From Duganella sp. 1411 (GTDB lineage: Bacteria > Pseudomonadota > Gammaproteobacteria > Burkholderiales > Burkholderiaceae_D): a DNA stretch of 64,000 nucleotides. The notes beneath the pieces are model-generated. The model saw only the letters and a list, made by a program, of their open reading frames with translations. It ran no database searches and was not told the origin of the DNA. Where the stretch lies: positions 682,001 through 746,000 of the forward strand of contig NZ_JAFICD010000003.1 in NCBI RefSeq assembly GCF_017833525.1. Direction: 5' to 3'. This document shows, one piece after another, positions 11,191 to 19,476 of the stretch (positions are counted from its first letter, which is position 1; every line of letters starts with the position of its first letter). The position numbers and the translations under genes are program-made.

Positions 11191-11688
11191 ATGGCATCAG
11201 TCAACAAAGTCATCATCGTCGGCAATCTGGGTCGCGATCCGGAAATTCGCTACATGCCTAGCGGTGACGCGATCGCCAACATTGCTGTGGCGACATCGTA
11301 CAAATCGAAGGACCGCAACACCGGCGAGCAGAAAGAGCAGACCGAATGGCACCGCATCTCGTTCTTCGGCCGCCTGGCGGAAATCGTCGGCCAGTACCTG
11401 AAAAAGGGCTCGTCGGTCTACGTTGAAGGCCGCCTGCAGACCCGCAAATACACCGACAAGGATGGCGTAGAGAAATACGCGACCGACATCATCGCCGAGC
11501 AGATGCAAATGCTGGGTGGCCGTCAAGGCATGGGCGACGGCGGCGGCATGGACGACGGCGGCGGCTACGATGCCCCACCACAGCGCCAGGCTCCGGCACC
11601 GCGTCCGCAGATGGCCGCTCCGGCGCCACGTCCGGCACCGAAGCCGGCGCCGAACTTCTCGGATATGGATGACGACATTCCGTTCTGA
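11191..11688 (+). CDS. ssb: Single-stranded DNA-binding protein
   Basis: SSB coats single-stranded DNA in replication, recombination and repair. The 165-residue protein starts MASVNKVIIVGNLGRDPEIRY, the usual OB-fold opening. The fold continues with EWHRISFFGRLAEIVGQYLKKG and VYVEGRLQTRKYTDKDGVEKY. A Gly/Pro/Ala-rich flexible linker follows (about residues 110-152). The acidic tail DMDDDIPF is the docking site for partner proteins. The start is set by an AGGAG ribosome binding site and by homology; the upstream in-frame extension to 11104 is not credible. Confidence 0.98.
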   Translation: MASVNKVIIVGNLGRDPEIRYMPSGDAIANIAVATSYKSKDRNTGEQKEQTEWHRISFFGRLAEIVGQYLKKGSSVYVEGRLQTRKYTDKDGVEKYATDIIAEQMQMLGGRQGMGDGGGMDDGGGYDAPPQRQAPAPRPQMAAPAPRPAPKPAPNFSDMDDDIPF

Positions 11689-11727
11689 CTTACACCAGAG
11701 CGTAATTTGTAAAGTTTTGGCAAAAGG

Positions 11728-11749
11728 CCCCCGCTCTGCGGGGGTTTTT
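11728..11749 (+). terminator. Intrinsic terminator of ssb
   Basis: Stem CCCCCGC / GCGGGGG with a three-base TCT loop is followed directly by five T, 40 bp after the ssb stop. Confidence 0.92.
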
Positions 11750-11778
11750 GCTTTTTGGGTAGTTAAAAATTTAATTGA

Positions 11779-11906
11779 TCATCCTCTACAAGTTACATGC
11801 CATGCAAATCTGTTTAACACTGGAGGATGACATGGAGTTAGCGGTCAGGCGGGTCAAAGTGCGGGCAAAAATAATCGGTCTATAATCATTTTATAATTGT
11901 CTATAA
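11779..11906 (+). promoter_or_regulatory. AT-rich control region of the AAA ATPase gene
   Basis: An inverted repeat TCATCCTC (11779-11786) / GAGGATGA (11823-11830) has a 36-nt loop. Its right arm includes the ribosome binding site of a tiny frame. A direct repeat GTCTATAA occurs at 11878 and 11899, 21 bp apart (two helical turns), immediately before the ATPase gene. AT-rich boxes such as TATAAT are present, but I cannot place one promoter with confidence. Confidence 0.35.
11832..11885 (+). CDS. Possible 17-codon leader frame
   Basis: A GGAGG ribosome binding site with good spacing precedes ATG, giving MELAVRRVKVRAKIIGL and a stop 37 bp before the ATPase start. It is basic and has no recognisable motif. 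It could be a leader peptide, the remnant of a longer gene, or chance. Confidence 0.25.
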   Translation: MELAVRRVKVRAKIIGL

Positions 11907-11922
11907 AGCGGGAGATGCCATC

Positions 11923-13086
11923 ATGTCCCACGCACCAGAGTTGTTCCACCGCCCAACGTTGGCGGAGCGGATAGCCAAGCAAGTGTTGACTGTCGCCGTC
12001 GGTAGCGCCGCCAGTTCGGGGGTGTTTCTCGCGGCCCCACGGCGCACCGGCAAGTCGACATTCGTCAGAGAAGACCTGAGACCGGCCTTTGAGCACGCTG
12101 GCGCCCTTGTCGTCTACGCTGATTTGTGGGCAAACCCGACGACAGATCCAGGAGCGGTCATCGTCACTGCCATTCGCGCCGCGCTGGCCACAAGGGCTGG
12201 TGTCGTCATGCGCCTGGCGAAGGCCTCCGGGTTAAGCAAGATCGCTATCGGTAGCGCCATGAATTTCGACCTCGACCGCGTCGGGGTGGGTAAGGACGTA
12301 TCCTTGACCGACGCGCTTGTGGCGCTGTCTGATGAGACGCGGCAGGTGATCGTCCTGATCATCGACGAAGCGCAACACGCCATAACGACCGACGCGGGTA
12401 TTGCCGCCTTGTTCGCTTTGAAGGCTGCGCGTGATGAATTGAACAGCACGCATCACCATGGCTTGCGGGTAGTTTGCACCGGATCAAATCGGGACAAGCT
12501 GGCGATGCTTCGAAACAGTAAGGACCAGGCATTTTACGGTGCGCCAATGGTCAATTTCCCCATGCTTGGCAAAGATTTCATCGAGTGGTTTTGTCAAAAA
12601 GCGGAGCTGCCGTTCCCACTGTCCCCTGAAAAAATTTGGCCCCTGTTTGTTGAGGCGGGTTACCGTCCTGAATTGCTGGGTTCCGCGGCGGATACGCTGC
12701 GGTTCAATTTCGAAGTCAGCGCGGAGACCGGCCCGGACATGTTCGAAAACGAAGTACGGCAGTTGGCAAGTGAAATTAGTCAGGTACAACGGAAGGCGAT
12801 CCACAGTTTGACCCCCATTCAACAAGTGGTCTTGCGGGTGATGGCGGTAACCGGGAGCAATTACGCGCCGTTTGAGGCGTCGACCATGGACTTATATCGC
12901 AGAGGTCTGCAGTTAGCCGGACAAATCGAGGACGAGGTACGAATCGATGTGCCCGGCGTTCAACAAGCGCTCCTTGCTCTTCAAGAGAAGAAATTGATCT
13001 GGAGAGCCGCACGTGGAGTGTATGCCATCGAAGAACAAATAGTTGCGGACATTCTGGCGGCCGATGGGCTGTTAAATGGCCTATAA
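11923..13086 (+). CDS. Orphan AAA/archaeal-type ATPase
   Basis: This 387-residue protein has a P-loop at APRRTGKSTFVRE (residues 38-50) and Walker B IVLIIDEAQHAI near residue 145. A sensor-like VVCTGSNRDKL follows near 185. The C-terminal 100 residues look like a winged-helix region (TPIQQVVLRVMAV, then VDVPGVQQALLAL-like helices). There is no nuclease, protease or transposase domain in it or next to it. Base composition is visibly less GC-rich than its neighbours, which suggests acquisition by transfer. The start follows GGGAG with good spacing. The partner and role are unknown; such ATPases occur in defence and mobile-element contexts, but nothing here proves that. Confidence 0.75.
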   Translation: MSHAPELFHRPTLAERIAKQVLTVAVGSAASSGVFLAAPRRTGKSTFVREDLRPAFEHAGALVVYADLWANPTTDPGAVIVTAIRAALATRAGVVMRLAKASGLSKIAIGSAMNFDLDRVGVGKDVSLTDALVALSDETRQVIVLIIDEAQHAITTDAGIAALFALKAARDELNSTHHHGLRVVCTGSNRDKLAMLRNSKDQAFYGAPMVNFPMLGKDFIEWFCQKAELPFPLSPEKIWPLFVEAGYRPELLGSAADTLRFNFEVSAETGPDMFENEVRQLASEISQVQRKAIHSLTPIQQVVLRVMAVTGSNYAPFEASTMDLYRRGLQLAGQIEDEVRIDVPGVQQALLALQEKKLIWRAARGVYAIEEQIVADILAADGLLNGL

Positions 13087-13125
13087 CTTAGCAGAAAAGG
13101 CGAGAAATAGCGCCCGAGGTGGCAG

Positions 13126-14094
13126 TCAGTTCGCATCCCGCTGCCGCCGTCGAAACTCCGCCGGGGTGCAGCCGGCCTCCCGCTTGAAAAACTTGCTGAA
13201 ATTGGTGGCTTCCTCGAAGCCCAGCTTCTCCGCGATCATGGCGACGGACATGGCCGTATGCACCAGCAGGCGTTTCGCTTCCAGGTTGATGCGCGCGGCG
13301 ATGAAGGCTTTGGCGCTCATGCCCGTCGCCGCCGTCACGGCACGCGCCAGGCTCTTTTCCGTGTAGCCCAGTTGGCTGGCATAGTCAGCCACCTGGTGAC
13401 ACTGGACGAAGCGCTCATCCACCAGCTGCTGGAAACGCTGGAAGCGCTGCGACGCGGGAGAGTTCACCCGCTCCCGCGCCTGCTGCCTGCCGTGCAGAAT
13501 GCTCAGCCGCGTCAACAGCGCATGAAGCTGGTGGCGCAGCAGGGCATGCGCATCTTCCAGCGGCGCGTCGATCACCGTGTCCTCGCCCATCTGCTGGATC
13601 GAGTCCGTCACCTGCCGCAGTTCCTGACTGCTCAGGAGCACGTGTTGCGGCAGCCTCACCAGATCGACCGCGTGCCTGGGATCGCGAGGCGTCGTCGATA
13701 CGGGGAGGACGAATTCCGGGCGGAACAGAACGTTCCAGCCGTCCCAATCCTCATCCCGCCCATAGTTGTGGGCCTGCCCCGACCGCACGACAAGCAGCGA
13801 CCCCGGCTTACAGGAGACGGGCTCGAAGTCGACCACCTGGGTGCATACGCCTTGCGTGACGCACACCAAGGTATGGAATTCGTACCGATGCGTGGCGCGC
13901 ACTTCCTTGCCGCCCCGACGCCTCAAGTCGGCCATGGTGAAGACTTCCAGATCGAGCTGGTAAGGCGCTTGCGGTCGATAGCCCAGACGTTGAATATCGC
14001 CGCCCGCCTTCGAGCCCGCCGACGTGGCGTAAGCCGGCTTCTGCGTCGTGTATGGCCCCCGTTTGGCAGCGAATGTCTTAAAAGTATCAGTCAT
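13126..14094 (-). CDS. AraC family transcriptional regulator
   Basis: The 322-residue protein has an N-terminal cupin-like sensing half (about residues 25-150, with THRYEFHTLVCVTQG and SGQAHNYGR). The C-terminal double helix-turn-helix includes QVADYASQLGYTEKSLARAV, then VAMIAEKLGFEEATNFSKFF and the ending GCTPAEFRRR. It is a DNA-binding activator-type regulator. The start at 14094 (ATG) is preferred over a TTG 11 codons upstream. It is divergent from the SnoaL-like gene, with 80 bp between the two starts, so that gene is the likely target. Confidence 0.87.
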   Translation of the reverse strand: MTDTFKTFAAKRGPYTTQKPAYATSAGSKAGGDIQRLGYRPQAPYQLDLEVFTMADLRRRGGKEVRATHRYEFHTLVCVTQGVCTQVVDFEPVSCKPGSLLVVRSGQAHNYGRDEDWDGWNVLFRPEFVLPVSTTPRDPRHAVDLVRLPQHVLLSSQELRQVTDSIQQMGEDTVIDAPLEDAHALLRHQLHALLTRLSILHGRQQARERVNSPASQRFQRFQQLVDERFVQCHQVADYASQLGYTEKSLARAVTAATGMSAKAFIAARINLEAKRLLVHTAMSVAMIAEKLGFEEATNFSKFFKREAGCTPAEFRRRQRDAN

Positions 14095-14174
14095 TGTCCA
14101 GGTTCGACCGTTTAATTTAGCCGGCAAAGTCCAATAATAACCGTCATCGACAACCGCAGCTACAGGAGCACAGC

Positions 14175-14564
14175 ATGAACAACATCGACATCGCCAAGAC
14201 CTACATCACGGCCGTGCAAACGGGCGACCAAGCCACACTGGGCAGGATTATTTCGCCCGACGTGGTTTGGCACCAGCCCGGCAACCACCAGTTTTCCGGT
14301 ACGCACCGTGGCATGGCTGTGGTCGGACCGATGCTGGGCAAGATGATGGCAGTGTCCAACGGAACGTTCACGATCAGCCGCGCGGACCACTACATGGCCA
14401 ATGGTGACTGGGTGGTCATCACCTTGGAGTTCGCTGGTGAGGCGAATGGCATCACGCTCAAGCAGCCGGGCGTCGACCTGATTCGCATCGAGGGCGGCAA
14501 GATCGTCGAGGTGCGGCTGTTCTCCAGCGATCAAAATCAGGAAGACGTGTTCTGGGGGCGGTGA
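14175..14564 (+). CDS. SnoaL/NTF2-like protein
   Basis: This 129-residue protein has the alpha+beta cone fold typical of the SnoaL, ketosteroid isomerase and NTF2 superfamily: an N-terminal helix (DIAKTYITAVQTGD), DVVWHQPGNHQFSGTHRG, then strands ending in IRIEGGKIVEVRLFSSD. Members are small isomerases, hydrolases or binding proteins, so the reaction cannot be stated. An AGGAG ribosome binding site precedes the ATG. The divergent AraC regulator probably controls it. Confidence 0.82.
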   Translation: MNNIDIAKTYITAVQTGDQATLGRIISPDVVWHQPGNHQFSGTHRGMAVVGPMLGKMMAVSNGTFTISRADHYMANGDWVVITLEFAGEANGITLKQPGVDLIRIEGGKIVEVRLFSSDQNQEDVFWGR

Positions 14565-14665
14565 TCCGTCGCGACCGCGCCCGCTCACGCGATCGCCGTC
14601 CTCGAACGTTCAAAAAGGCGCCTGACCGACGCCGCTTGGGCGCCGACAGGTCAGCAAGCGACCTA

Positions 14666-16012
14666 TCAGGCGGAGAGATGCAGCAACACCGAACCGTGCG
14701 CCGGCAGCGTCTGGCGCAGCGTGCCCGTCACCGCCGGCAAGTCGCGCCGCGCCCACAGATCGCGGCAAGCCACGCGCTTGCCGCCCAAGTCGAGGCGCGA
14801 CAGGTCGAAGGCGATTTCCGCCGGCTGGTCCGCCGTGTTGAACAGCGCCAGATATAGTCCCTTGCCATCGGCGGGACGCGCGCTCCAGATGCGCGTGCCT
14901 GGCTCCGCCTTGTGCGGCCGGTTGGCCGCGCTGCGCTGGTTCACCGCCAGTACTTCCGGGTTCGTCAGCAAGCCCAACGTCCATGGATCGAGGTGGCGCA
15001 GGTCGCCGCCCATGATCAGCGGCGAGCGCGCGATCGACCACAGGGTCATCAGCGTCTGTTGTTCGTCGCGGGTGAATTTGGTGTCGCGCTCGCCCAGCGC
15101 CAGCCGGCCCAGCGGCAGCATGTCGGCATCGGGCCACGAGTCCGGGCCCATGAAGGGGTTCCAGTTCTCCAGGCGGTCGAACTGGTCTTTCAGCAGCTTC
15201 CATTCGTCCCAGAAGTCGTCGGAGATGCGCCACATTTGCGCGTAGCGCGGCACGTGGCCGGCCCAGCGCAGGTCCATTTCGCCCGGTGACAGGCTCAGCA
15301 CCATCGGCCGCCCGGCCGCGCCGATCGCCCGGTGCGCCGCCTCCACCTCCGGCCAGTTGAGGGCGTAAGGCCGGGACATGTCGTCCATCTTGATGAAGTC
15401 CACGCCCCAGGATGCGTACAGCTTGAACACGGAATCGTAATACGCCTGGGCGCCCGGCTTGGTCATGTCGACGCCGTACATATCGCCATTCCACTCGCAA
15501 ATCGAATTGACGTTGGCAATGTCCTGCGCGCGGTAGGGCGTGCCTAGGATTTTCGTGTTGCGCTTGACCGCCTGGCGTGGAATCCCGCGCATCAGGTGAA
15601 TACCGAATTTCATTCCCATCTTGTGAATATCGTTGGCCAGCGCGGCGAATCCCCGCGGGAAGCGATTGGGCGCCGGCAGCAGGCGCCCGTATTCATCCAT
15701 GCTCAATTCGGCATTATCGCGGTAGGTATAACTGTTGGCGTTAGGTTCGTACCACTGGATATCCACGGTGAAAACGTTGTAACCCGATGGCAGCAGCTTG
15801 TCCGCCATGATCCGCGCATTTTCCAGCGCCTGGGCTTCATTGATGGTGGTGGCAAAGGAATTCCAGCTGTTCCACCCCATCGGCGGTGTCGGCGCCAAAC
15901 CCGCCTTGCCTTTGGACGGCCGCGCCGTCGATGCCAGACTAAATGGGGCGAGCGATACCAGGCCCGTGAAGGTGGCGGCGGCCAGCAGGGCGCGGCGGGT
16001 ACTATCAGCCAT
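14666..16012 (-). CDS. GH27 family alpha-galactosidase-like glycoside hydrolase, exported
   Basis: The 448-residue protein begins with a twin-arginine type signal (STRRALLAAATFTGL) and ends its leader near ASTARP. The mature part opens with the GH27 hallmark TPPMGWNSWNSF. It continues with VDIQWYEP, then GVDFIKMDDMSRPY, which holds the likely nucleophilic Asp. ISDDFWDEW likely holds the acid/base Asp, followed by DADMLPLGRL and LWSIARSPLIMGGDL. A beta-sandwich C-terminal domain ends in GSVLLHL. Members remove terminal alpha-galactose, or in some cases other alpha-linked sugars, so the exact sugar is inferred. It is divergent from the GH78-like gene, and the two probably act on the same polysaccharide in the periplasm or outside. 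Confidence 0.88.
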   Translation of the reverse strand: MADSTRRALLAAATFTGLVSLAPFSLASTARPSKGKAGLAPTPPMGWNSWNSFATTINEAQALENARIMADKLLPSGYNVFTVDIQWYEPNANSYTYRDNAELSMDEYGRLLPAPNRFPRGFAALANDIHKMGMKFGIHLMRGIPRQAVKRNTKILGTPYRAQDIANVNSICEWNGDMYGVDMTKPGAQAYYDSVFKLYASWGVDFIKMDDMSRPYALNWPEVEAAHRAIGAAGRPMVLSLSPGEMDLRWAGHVPRYAQMWRISDDFWDEWKLLKDQFDRLENWNPFMGPDSWPDADMLPLGRLALGERDTKFTRDEQQTLMTLWSIARSPLIMGGDLRHLDPWTLGLLTNPEVLAVNQRSAANRPHKAEPGTRIWSARPADGKGLYLALFNTADQPAEIAFDLSRLDLGGKRVACRDLWARRDLPAVTGTLRQTLPAHGSVLLHLSA

Positions 16013-16244
16013 AGATATTTATTCCTTGTAGTGAGTTTGTCAGGACAGGGTGGCAACATTTAACCGGCCGTCAGCTTAACGCGGGGGCCGTCGCCAAGCC
16101 AGCATCTATCCTGAAATTTCTATTCATTGTGCAAAAAGGACTAGCCGCGGTACCGCGCCACCCGTGCCAAGTCCGCGATCCGCTCAAGTTGATGATTATT
16201 TGGTCGGCCATCAGGGATCAAAATTATCGATAACCGAATCTGGC

Positions 16245-16250
16245 TATACT
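16245..16250 (+). promoter_or_regulatory. Possible -10 box of the GH78-like gene
   Basis: TATACT lies 35 bp before the GH78-like start in a 273-bp divergent gap. The -35 side is weak, so this is a tentative call. The rest of the gap shows no repeat or gene that I can support. Confidence 0.35.
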
Positions 16251-16285
16251 CGTCGCTCTGCCGCCAATGAGGATGCGATACGACG

Positions 16286-18418
16286 ATGCGTTTGATTTCT
16301 ATTATTTGCGGGATAGTCATCTCGCTGTCCTGCCTTGCCGCCCAGGCGGCCGAACGCGCCACGTGGATCTGGTATCCGGGCGACTTCGAGATCTGGCTCA
16401 GCAACCAGTTGCAGGTCCAGCGCAACGAGCGCGACGCCCATTTCATGCCGTTCTGGCGTCTTTATGGCCACCAGCCGCTGATCCATTTCACGCGGCGGGT
16501 CAACCTGGACGCGCCGGAGGAGATCACGGTCGATGCCGAAGGCACGTACGCGACCGTCATCGACGGCCAGTTCGTCCAGGGCGACCAGCGCCATATCGTC
16601 GTCCCGGCGGGCAAACACCTGATCAGTGTGCAGGTGCACAACGCGGCGGCGCCGCCGTCCATCTACGTGCAGGGAAAGACCATCCATTCCGATGCGGCCT
16701 GGACGGTCGCGGCGGCGCCCAACCGGCCGCCCGAGGACGCCAACGCGGTGCTGGCCGGTAGCTGGAATTTCGACGCCGCCGACCGGCCCCCGTCCCGCTT
16801 CAAGCTGGCGACCCAAGAGGTGTCCGCCGCCAGCATCGAGCGCGGCCGGCGCTCCATGCTGGTGGATTTCGGACAGGAAACGATCGGCTTCGTCAAACTG
16901 AAAAACCTCAAGGGCAGCGGCAAGGTTTCTTTCTACTATGGCGAATCGAAGGAGGAGGCGCTGTCGCCGGACAAATCCGAGACGCTCGACCACTTCACGG
17001 TCGACGGCCACAACGGCGACTTCGTCTCGAACCGCTCGCGCGCGCTGCGCTACGTCAACATCCAGCTGGCCGAGGGCATGAGCGCGGACGACGTGTCGCT
17101 GCTGTATGAATACCTGCCGCTGACGCGGCGCGGCACCTTCAAGAGCTCCGACGACGAGTTGAACAAGATCTGGGACGTGTCGATCCGTACGCTGGAATTG
17201 AACACCCGCGCCTTCTTCCTCGACGGCATCAAGCGCGACCATTGGGTGTGGTCGGGCGACGCCGTGCAGACCTATCTGATGAATTACTACTCGTTCTTCG
17301 ACGGCGACACGGTGAAAAGAACCACGCGCGCGCTGCGGGGCGCCGATCCGGTCGATATGCACGTTAACACCATTCTGGATTACTCCTTGTACTGGTTCAT
17401 CGGCATCCAGGACTACTACCAGTACACGGGCGACGCCGCCTTCGTGAAAAGCATCTATCCGCGCATGGTGACGCTGATGGACTTCGTCCTCGGCCGCAGA
17501 AACGCCAACGGCATGTTGGAAGGCCTGGCCGGCGACTGGGTGTTCGTCGATTGGGCGGACATGCCCAAGGATGGCGAGCTGAGCGTTATCCAGCTGCTGT
17601 TCGCCCGCAGCCTGGAATCGATGGCCGCCAGCGCCGAAGTCGTGAACGATCAGCGGAAGGCGGCGCAATACCGCCAGCTGGCGTCGGAGCTGAAGGCCAA
17701 GATCATGGCCACCTTCTGGGACAAGGAACAACAGGTGTTCGTCCACAGCCGCGTGAAGGGGCAAGTGAACAAGATGGTCACCCGGCATCCCAATATGTTC
17801 GCCCTGATGTTCGGCTATCTGGACGCCGCCCAAAGCGAGGCCGTCAAGCGCAACGCCCTGATGAGCGGCAAGGTCCCGGCCATCACCACACCCTACATGC
17901 GCTTCTACGAACTGGCGGCGCTCGCCGAGCTCGGGCAGCACGATTACGTCACTACGCAGATCAAGGATTACTGGGGCGGCATGCTGCGCGACGGCGCCAC
18001 GTGCTTCTGGGAACAATACGATCCGAAGCAGAAGGGCGTGGAGCACTACGCGATGTACGGCAAGGCGTTCGGCAAGAGCTTGTGCCATGCTTGGGGCGCC
18101 AGTCCCGCCTACCTGCTGGGGAAATACTATCTGGGCGTGCGGCCGACCAGTCCCGGCTACGCCAGCTATGTCGTCGAACCGAAGCTGGGCGGCCTCAAAT
18201 GGATAGAAGGCAAGGTGCCGACGCCGCAAGGCGACATCGCCGTGTACGCCAGCGACACGCGCATCAAGGTCGCGACCGTAGGCGGCCGGGGTGTGCTGCG
18301 TTTCAACAGCGGCAAGACGCCGCGCAGCCGGCAGGGCGCCATTCGCAGCCTGGGCAACGGGGCCTACGAAATGACGCTGGAGGGCGGCAAGCAATACGAG
18401 GTGAGCTACGCGCGCTAG
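16286..18418 (+). CDS. GH78 family alpha-L-rhamnosidase-like protein, exported
   Basis: The 710-residue protein starts with a signal peptide (MRLISIICGIVISLSCLAAQ, then AA). N-terminal beta-sandwich modules follow (residues about 25-300, with DFGQETIGFVKL and AEGMSADDVSL). The (alpha/alpha)6 barrel contains FFLDGIKRDHWVWSGDAVQT near residue 310, the counterpart of the conserved GH78 acid cluster, and a second acidic stretch near CFWEQYDP. A final beta-domain ends TPQGDIAVYAS and GGKQYEVSY. It should release alpha-L-rhamnose from glycans; the precise substrate is not shown. A GAGGA motif precedes the ATG. It is divergent from the GH27 gene. Confidence 0.83.
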   Translation: MRLISIICGIVISLSCLAAQAAERATWIWYPGDFEIWLSNQLQVQRNERDAHFMPFWRLYGHQPLIHFTRRVNLDAPEEITVDAEGTYATVIDGQFVQGDQRHIVVPAGKHLISVQVHNAAAPPSIYVQGKTIHSDAAWTVAAAPNRPPEDANAVLAGSWNFDAADRPPSRFKLATQEVSAASIERGRRSMLVDFGQETIGFVKLKNLKGSGKVSFYYGESKEEALSPDKSETLDHFTVDGHNGDFVSNRSRALRYVNIQLAEGMSADDVSLLYEYLPLTRRGTFKSSDDELNKIWDVSIRTLELNTRAFFLDGIKRDHWVWSGDAVQTYLMNYYSFFDGDTVKRTTRALRGADPVDMHVNTILDYSLYWFIGIQDYYQYTGDAAFVKSIYPRMVTLMDFVLGRRNANGMLEGLAGDWVFVDWADMPKDGELSVIQLLFARSLESMAASAEVVNDQRKAAQYRQLASELKAKIMATFWDKEQQVFVHSRVKGQVNKMVTRHPNMFALMFGYLDAAQSEAVKRNALMSGKVPAITTPYMRFYELAALAELGQHDYVTTQIKDYWGGMLRDGATCFWEQYDPKQKGVEHYAMYGKAFGKSLCHAWGASPAYLLGKYYLGVRPTSPGYASYVVEPKLGGLKWIEGKVPTPQGDIAVYASDTRIKVATVGGRGVLRFNSGKTPRSRQGAIRSLGNGAYEMTLEGGKQYEVSYAR

Positions 18419-18582
18419 CGCCGGCCGGGGCCAACCCCAATTGTGGATGGATTACCTGGGCTAATGGCAGGTTAAAAATACGCCGCCTCTGCGTATAGTG
18501 AAATGGATGCGGGAGCGCCGGGCACACCGCGCTCAAGCCGCGCCGGGTTGTCCCGGCCCGCCACCATTTCCAGGAGCTTTCC

Positions 18583-19476
18583 ATGCCACTTCCTTCGATC
18601 CGCACCCATATCGCCTCGTATGCCATCGCCTTCGCCCTGACGCTGCCGGCGCTGGCCCACGCCGCGCCGGACGTCGCCGTCGCGCCGCAGTACGACACCA
18701 CCCACGTCTACGTGCAGAACGCCGATATCGACGCCTTCGTCACCAGTTTCGTCAACACCTTCGGCGGCAAAGCCTCGCCGCGTGCGGTGTTCACCGTCAC
18801 GCCGACGCCGAGCAAGACCGCCTCGCAATATGTGCAAACGCCGGTCGGCATGCTGTCGGTGTTCGCCTTCCAGACCCCGATCCCATATGGCTTTGGCACC
18901 GAGCGCACCGGCTACCTGGTCACCGACATCAACGACGCCACCAAGGCGGCGGTGGAAGCGGGCGCCGACGTCACCGTCGAACCGTTCGACGACCCGATCG
19001 GCAAGGATGTGCTGATCCAGTGGGCCGGCGGCGTCAACATGCAGCTGTACTGGCACACCAAGGCGCCGTCGTACGCGCCGCTGCACTCGGTGCCGGACAA
19101 CCGCGTGTATGTCTCGCGCGTCTCGGCCGACAAGTTCATCGGCCAGTTCAAGCAGTTCGCGCACGCGAAGATCGTGGCCGACGAGAAGGTCGACGGCGGC
19201 GAGATCGGCCGCGCCGGCGAGCAGATTCGCCGCGTCCACCTGACCTCGAACTTCGGCAAGATGACGGTGTTCGTCAGCGACGGCAAATTGCCATTCCCAT
19301 TCGGCCGGGAGACCACCGGCTATCAAGTCGACGACATGGCGGCCACCCTGACCAAGGCGGCCGCCAATGGCGTGACGGTTTTGTCGCCGCCGTACAAGAC
19401 CAGCAAGGGCAACGCCAGCGCAATGCTGCAGTTCCCGGGCGGTTACATCAGCGAGATCCACGATGCGGCCAAATAG
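18583..19476 (+). CDS. Exported glyoxalase/VOC-fold protein
   Basis: The 297-residue protein has a signal peptide (IASYAIAFALTLPALAHA, then A) and two consecutive VOC-like halves. The first half includes DTTHVYVQNADIDAFVTSFV. The second includes RVYVSRVSADKFIGQFKQFA, with GRETTGYQVDDMAATLTKAA and LQFPGGYISEIHD. VOC proteins bind a metal and act on small molecules, or serve as binding proteins. Few clear metal-ligand His residues are visible, so catalysis is uncertain. AGGAG precedes the start. The end overlaps the next gene by 14 bp, so the two are translationally linked. Confidence 0.78.
   Translation: MPLPSIRTHIASYAIAFALTLPALAHAAPDVAVAPQYDTTHVYVQNADIDAFVTSFVNTFGGKASPRAVFTVTPTPSKTASQYVQTPVGMLSVFAFQTPIPYGFGTERTGYLVTDINDATKAAVEAGADVTVEPFDDPIGKDVLIQWAGGVNMQLYWHTKAPSYAPLHSVPDNRVYVSRVSADKFIGQFKQFAHAKIVADEKVDGGEIGRAGEQIRRVHLTSNFGKMTVFVSDGKLPFPFGRETTGYQVDDMAATLTKAAANGVTVLSPPYKTSKGNASAMLQFPGGYISEIHDAAK

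Noticed and set aside
14565..14665. Terminator between the SnoaL-like and GH27 genes
   Set aside because: CTGACC and GGTCAG arms exist but with a long GC-rich centre and no T run in the right place, so I do not call it.
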